Positions 5,427 through 8,719 of a DNA stretch of 8,719 nt are shown here, in pieces. The notes under the pieces are model-generated. The model searched no databases, was not told where the DNA came from, and saw only the letters and a list, made by a program, of their open reading frames with translations. The translations under genes and the position numbers were made by a program. Source of the DNA: Syntrophaceae bacterium UBA1062 (lineage in GTDB: Bacteria > Desulfobacterota > Desulfomonilia > UBA1062); NCBI GenBank assembly GCA_002316295.1, contig DCDF01000165.1, positions 1 through 8,719 of the forward strand, in the 5' to 3' direction. How positions within the stretch are numbered: the first letter of the stretch is position 1; every line of letters begins with the position of its first letter.

Positions 5427-7094
5427 ATGAAGAATACAGGATCGGACTCAATATCAAGCGACCGGGCTTGCACTCGGACGCTTCCCTCGACGAAGACGGG
5501 CGAGAAAACCCGGCGAGAGCGACCGCGATTCCTGTTCCTTACTGTCGGACAGGGAGCCGGGCTCCTGGCCCGGGATGTGGAGATCTGCCTCAGGCAGGCC
5601 GGCATACCGTTCTGTACCCCTGTGGACAGGTGCTGTGTCAGGAATTTCCAGGACGAGCTCCGTCCGAGAATCATCACGATTCCCGCCGGGAAAGGTCAGG
5701 AGTTCCGCTCCGACATGAAACGCTTTGTCAAAGATGCGAACCGCAGACTCAGACAATGCCTGTCGGACAGGCGCTTCCGGGAAAAGACCGAAACGTTGCA
5801 CCGGCGCTATAAAGAGAGGGAACAGACGGCTGTTCGGCCTTTCAATGGGCGCGGTCTTTCTTCCCCGGCGATCGGCCTTGACAGAGAAGACTCGGTTCGG
5901 CAGGGGCATGCCGGCAAGCTCGCTTTTCATCCGGCTGCGTCCCCGGGTATCAGCAAGACAGTGGAAAGAGACCCTGCCTATGCGGACAGGGTGCGCCCCA
6001 TCGATTTTCCCGATGCATGTGCACGAGTGCGGGAGTTAAAGATACGGTGCTCAGAGGAGCTCGAATCCCGTGTGCAGAAGGCGGCACAGAGGGCGATCGC
6101 TCCTCTTGTGGCCCGGCTCAGGAAAAAATACAGGGGCTTCCCGAGGATCCTTGTCTATCTGGAGGACGTGCAGGAGGATATTCTGAAAAACCTGACCTCC
6201 TTCACTCTGCCAGCCGCTGCGGATGAAGCGCCCGACACTGCGAAAGCTTCCGCCCATATCTGCTGTGAGCGGATATTTTCACCCTATTCGGTGGCCGTGC
6301 TGGCCGACGGTTCAGCGAAAAAGGCTCCACCCGTGGTTTTTGCCCGAGACCCCGATCTCGAAGAGCTGATGGGGTGCTTCTCGGTGGATGAGCGCGGCGG
6401 TTCGCGGGTGTTCGACGCCTCTTTCGTGAAGGGGGGGCTCATCCACGAGGCCGACGGCGGGTGCCTGGTGGTGAGCGCTTCGTGGATCATCAGGAACATG
6501 CATCTCTGGGAGCTGCTCAAAAAAACCGTTTTGGAGCAGGAACTCGCCATCACCGCCTCTGTGACCAGAACGGGCATATTCTTTACGGGAAACATGATAT
6601 CAGAGGAGGCCCCGCTGCAGGTCACGGTCCTGATCACCGGCAGCCTCGGCGAGTACGCCCTCCTCTCGATAGTGGACCGGAAGTTTCGCAGTCTCGTGGC
6701 AGGCCCCTGGAATCATGAGGGGCTCTCCGGCGTGAAGCCGGGAGGCGAATCGCCCGGCGAAACCTCCATGACAATACCTTCCGGATCCTTCCATCCGTCC
6801 GCCCGTACGGTGGTCCTTCAGCTCTGCACCGCGCCGGAAATCACGGATGACCGGCGTGAAGAGCACCTGTCGGGCCTGCTCAGTGCGGTACGGAAAGCCC
6901 GGACCTACGCGGGATCCGGACATATCACCGCCGAGCACATTTTCCTGGCGGTCAGGGACGTGTACCCGGCGCTTTCAACGTTCCCGGAAACGGGAATCAT
7001 GCGCAAGCGCACAATGCAAACCGAGCGGAACCGGCACAAGGATGAACAGGAAAATCGAGACAGAACCCACCATATCCCATTGATGGAAAGGTAA
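5427..7094 (+). CDS. Catalytically dead Lon-like (AAA_32-type) ATPase homologue, no peptidase domain
   Basis: Protein of 555 residues from ATG 5427 (GGAAGAAG at 5415-5422; an in-frame GTG at 5289 is an alternative). From memory of the family it follows the Lon-related AAA_32 proteins: NFxDxxxPR then PAGKG at 73-90; a Lys/Arg/Glu-rich helical region about 95-235; LVYLEDVQEDILKNL about 242-256; YSVAVLADGS from 287; GGLIHEADGG 336-345; VTVLITG and RKFRSL after that; and a lid-like ITAEHIFLAV near the C-terminus. The P-loop position, VGQGAGLLAR at 40-49, has no Gly-Lys-Thr/Ser. The Walker B Asp, expected in GGYLLLDA, is Ser350. The N-terminal box usually found before the P-loop is absent. The chain ends where the Ser/Lys Lon peptidase domain would begin. 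It should therefore neither hydrolyse ATP nor degrade protein; a binding or adaptor role is inferred. Its stop codon overlaps the sigma-factor reading frame. Confidence 0.75.
   Translation: MKNTGSDSISSDRACTRTLPSTKTGEKTRRERPRFLFLTVGQGAGLLARDVEICLRQAGIPFCTPVDRCCVRNFQDELRPRIITIPAGKGQEFRSDMKRFVKDANRRLRQCLSDRRFREKTETLHRRYKEREQTAVRPFNGRGLSSPAIGLDREDSVRQGHAGKLAFHPAASPGISKTVERDPAYADRVRPIDFPDACARVRELKIRCSEELESRVQKAAQRAIAPLVARLRKKYRGFPRILVYLEDVQEDILKNLTSFTLPAAADEAPDTAKASAHICCERIFSPYSVAVLADGSAKKAPPVVFARDPDLEELMGCFSVDERGGSRVFDASFVKGGLIHEADGGCLVVSASWIIRNMHLWELLKKTVLEQELAITASVTRTGIFFTGNMISEEAPLQVTVLITGSLGEYALLSIVDRKFRSLVAGPWNHEGLSGVKPGGESPGETSMTIPSGSFHPSARTVVLQLCTAPEITDDRREEHLSGLLSAVRKARTYAGSGHITAEHIFLAVRDVYPALSTFPETGIMRKRTMQTERNRHKDEQENRDRTHHIPLMER
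7085..7091 (+). promoter_or_regulatory. Ribosome binding site choosing the sigma-factor start
   Basis: GGAAAGG lies 8 nt before ATG 7100 but only 2 nt before ATG 7094, which favours ATG 7100. The site is inside the last codons of the Lon-like gene, so the two are probably translationally coupled. Confidence 0.5.
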
Positions 7095-7099
7095 TGACT

Positions 7100-7867
7100 A
7101 TGGCAAATAGACACGACTATTCGGAGCTTCAGCTTTATCTACGAAAAATCAGACGCTATCCCCTTCTGCTTCCCGAAGAAGAATACAAACTGGCAAAACA
7201 GTACCAGCAGGGAGATGTGAATGCAGGGCAGAAGATTATTCATGCAAACTTGCGATTCGTAGTCAAGGTCAGCCAGAAATATTTCAATAGCGGACACAAT
7301 TACCTGGAGATCGTTCAGGAAGGCAACCTGGGGCTCATGAAGGCCCTTACGCGGTTCGATCCCGACAGGGGCGTGCACTTCATCTATTACGCAGTATGGT
7401 GGATCGAGGCGTCCATCAAGGATTTCATCCGGAAAAGCAGTAAAATCCGGACCGGAACCCTGCGGCACACCAAGGATCTGCTCTCCCTGGATGAGACCAT
7501 AGCGGGCGATCCCAGCGAGACAGACCGGTGGGTGGACTACCTCACGGACGATTTCGACCTGGAGTCTCTCTACTCCGACCGGGAAATATCACGGCATGTA
7601 TCCTTTCTCTTTCAGCAGGGGTTCACTATGCTGACACGCAGAGAGCTGTTCATCATCCTCAAGCGTTTTTATTCGGACCCTCCGGTCACCCTGATGGAGA
7701 TCGGCTCCCAGCTCGGATTGAGTCAGGAAAGGGTGAGGCAGCTCCAGGTCAGGTCGCTGCAGAAGATGAAGCAGTTCCTGGAAGATCAGGAGATCAGCCC
7801 CTTGCGATCCTACGATCTCATATCCTGCGGGAACGGGGACAAGGCCTGCAGACTGGCGGGACAGTGA
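7100..7867 (+). CDS. Sigma-70-family sigma factor apparently lacking sigma-3 domain
   Basis: Promoter-recognition subunit of RNA polymerase, 255 residues from ATG 7100 (257 from ATG 7094, which overlaps the upstream stop as TAATG). Region 1.2 (ELQLYLRKIRRYPLL, about 9-23), region 2.1-2.2 (HANLRFVVKVSQKYF, EIVQEGNLGLMKALTRFDPDRG) and region 2.3-2.4 (FIYYAVWWIEASIKDFI) are typical of RpoD/RpoH-like factors; the paired Trp and the Tyr used in -10 melting are kept. Region 4.2 is a clear HTH, TLMEIGSQLGLSQERVRQLQ, about 197-216. Between them, the chain passes from KIRTGTLRHTKDL straight to LSLDETIAGDPSE, which matches the sigma-finger region 3.2. The roughly 55 residues of sigma-3 expected in group 1-3 factors are missing. 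Promoter choice is likely to be special; an RpoH-like stress factor is the nearest named relative I can suggest. Confidence 0.85.
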   Translation: MANRHDYSELQLYLRKIRRYPLLLPEEEYKLAKQYQQGDVNAGQKIIHANLRFVVKVSQKYFNSGHNYLEIVQEGNLGLMKALTRFDPDRGVHFIYYAVWWIEASIKDFIRKSSKIRTGTLRHTKDLLSLDETIAGDPSETDRWVDYLTDDFDLESLYSDREISRHVSFLFQQGFTMLTRRELFIILKRFYSDPPVTLMEIGSQLGLSQERVRQLQVRSLQKMKQFLEDQEISPLRSYDLISCGNGDKACRLAGQ

Positions 7868-7881
7868 CGGGGTGATCGTAT

Positions 7882-7913
7882 GGGGGGCTTCCGGCGACAG
7901 CCGGAGGCCCCCC
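7882..7913 (+). terminator. Strong GC hairpin after the sigma-factor gene
   Basis: GGGGGGCTTCCGG (7882-7894) pairs with CCGGAGGCCCCCC (7901-7913): a 13-bp stem with one G-U pair and a CGACAG loop, starting 14 nt after the stop codon. No U tract follows directly, so it is either a terminator of unusual form or a 3'-end stabilising stem. A T run at about 7990-7996 lies too far downstream to belong to it. Confidence 0.55.
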
Positions 7914-8099
7914 CCGCAATACCCGTTCTCCTTGGAAGGCCGACAGGCCGGGACGCATCCGGGACAGGACATCCTGCGGGGTCTATGGATTTTTTTGTAC
8001 GTGCACGGGTTCTTTGCTCCCGCCCGCTCGAGCATTGCCGCATTTCCCCGCGCTTCGAGGGCTTGTCGGAGCCGGAGAAAGTGACGCAGTGAGGATGGT

Positions 8100-8719
8100 A
8101 TGGCAAAGATCGTAACGGTCACCATGAACCCCAGCATCGACACCAACTGCCAGGTAGCCCAGGTCATGGCCGAGCATAAGCTCAGGTGCTCCCATGCGTT
8201 CCACAACCCCGGCGGCGGCGGCGTCAATGTTGCGCGCGCCATCAAAAATCTTGGCGGAGAGTCGCTTGCCCTCTTTCCCGCCGGGAGACACTTCGGAGAA
8301 ATGCTCAAGAAACTGCTCCTCAAGGAGGGCATTGACTTCCGCTCTGTGGAGATCGAGGGAGAGACCAGGGAGAATTTCATTGTCCGCGAGGAGACCAGCG
8401 GAAGACAGTACCGGTTCGGCCTGCCCGGACCCCGGATGCGTGAGGAGGAGTGCGAGGGGCTGCTCAAAGCTCTCGACTCCATCGAGCCCCCTCCGGAATA
8501 CATCGTAGGCAGCGGCAGCCTGCCGCCCGGGGTGCCCGTGGACTTCTATGCCCGCCTGGGCAGGAGGGCCTCGGCCATGGGAGCGAAATACATTCTCGAT
8601 ACATCGGGAGACGCTCTGTGCGAGGGAACCACTTCCCGGGTGTTTCTCATCAAGCCGAACATGCGCGAGCTGGGCCAGATCTCGAACAAGGAGCTCATGG
8701 AAGAGGAGGGGCTCGCGGC
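8100..8719 (+). CDS. pfkB: 6-phosphofructokinase, PfkB (Pfk-2) type, 3' end cut by the window
   Basis: A ribokinase/PfkB-family sugar kinase that would phosphorylate fructose 6-phosphate to fructose 1,6-bisphosphate in glycolysis. The first 206 residues are present; the C-terminal catalytic GAGD motif is beyond the window. GAGG at 8091-8094 lies 5 nt before ATG 8100. The sequence runs parallel to E. coli Pfk-2: Asp14, KLRC with Lys27, PGGGGVNVAR 37-46 with Asn43, Arg90 and Arg105 occur at the same numbers as the E. coli substrate-binding residues as I recall them. GSLPPG (139-144) and KPN (185-187) follow. A 1-phosphofructokinase or tagatose-6-phosphate kinase is possible, but the Lys27/Arg90/Arg105 set favours Pfk-2. 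It is separated from the sigma gene by 232 nt with a strong hairpin, so it is probably an independent unit. No clear promoter is seen. Confidence 0.88.
   Translation, partial: MAKIVTVTMNPSIDTNCQVAQVMAEHKLRCSHAFHNPGGGGVNVARAIKNLGGESLALFPAGRHFGEMLKKLLLKEGIDFRSVEIEGETRENFIVREETSGRQYRFGLPGPRMREEECEGLLKALDSIEPPPEYIVGSGSLPPGVPVDFYARLGRRASAMGAKYILDTSGDALCEGTTSRVFLIKPNMRELGQISNKELMEEEGLA

Noticed and set aside
7960..7996. Possible terminator: small dyad CAGGA/TCCTG followed by a T run.
   Set aside because: The stem has a 2-nt loop, too tight for RNA, and the T run lies more than 10 nt after it.
8001..8025. Possible sigma-54 element before pfkB (a CACG and a TTGCT).
   Set aside because: CACG and TTGCT are spaced about 2 nt too far apart and the GG of the -24 box is absent.
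7872..8092. Two overlapping 70-residue open frames between the sigma factor and pfkB.
   Set aside because: They run through the strong GC hairpin, have Pro/Arg-rich unnatural composition, and show no family features.
7589..8503. A 304-residue - strand open frame across the sigma 3' end and pfkB.
   Set aside because: The + strand encodes region 4.2 of a sigma factor and the PfkB substrate-binding motifs; the - strand frame shows no domain features.

Overview
The window looks like GC-rich chromosomal DNA from a Gram-negative bacterium. I infer a member of the Desulfobacterota (the former Deltaproteobacteria). The basis is the pairing of a long hybrid PAS-type histidine kinase with an NtrC-class sigma-54 activator, plus a Lon-related AAA_32-type protein, a combination common there. 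No single marker fixes the taxon. All genes I support lie on the + strand.

Layout. (1) 90-2522 is a hybrid sensor kinase (REC-PAS-PAS-HisKA/HATPase-REC). It overlaps by 4 nt (GTGA) a sigma-54-dependent response regulator, 2519-3946 (REC-AAA+-Fis HTH). (2) A gap with GC-rich dyads leads to a very short gene, 4140-4382. Its protein is essentially a free-standing copy of the regulator's C-terminal DNA-binding domain, 30 of 55 residues identical without gaps. (3) About 500 nt without a convincing gene follow, with several dyads, a sigma-54-like element and a leader hairpin. (4) Next come an unrecognised 88-residue protein (4886-5152) with a strong ribosome binding site, an intercistronic hairpin, and a 34-codon ORF behind a perfect Shine-Dalgarno. 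(5) 5427-7094 encodes a protein related to the Lon-like AAA_32 family but without the P-loop lysine, the Walker B acid and the Lon peptidase domain. It touches (TAATG) a gene for a sigma-70-family sigma factor (7100-7867) that seems to lack the sigma-3 domain. (6) A strong GC hairpin follows, then the 5' two thirds of a PfkB-type 6-phosphofructokinase running off the window at 8719.

How it may work together (inference). The kinase and regulator form a sensory pair whose output would be sigma-54 promoters. Two imperfect sigma-54 elements lie downstream, one before the orphan HTH gene and one before the 88-residue gene. The second half may be a control unit in which a catalytically dead Lon-like ATPase, and possibly the small proteins, bind and govern the unusual sigma factor. 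That unit is the best candidate here for an undescribed system. The sugar kinase looks like an independent housekeeping gene.
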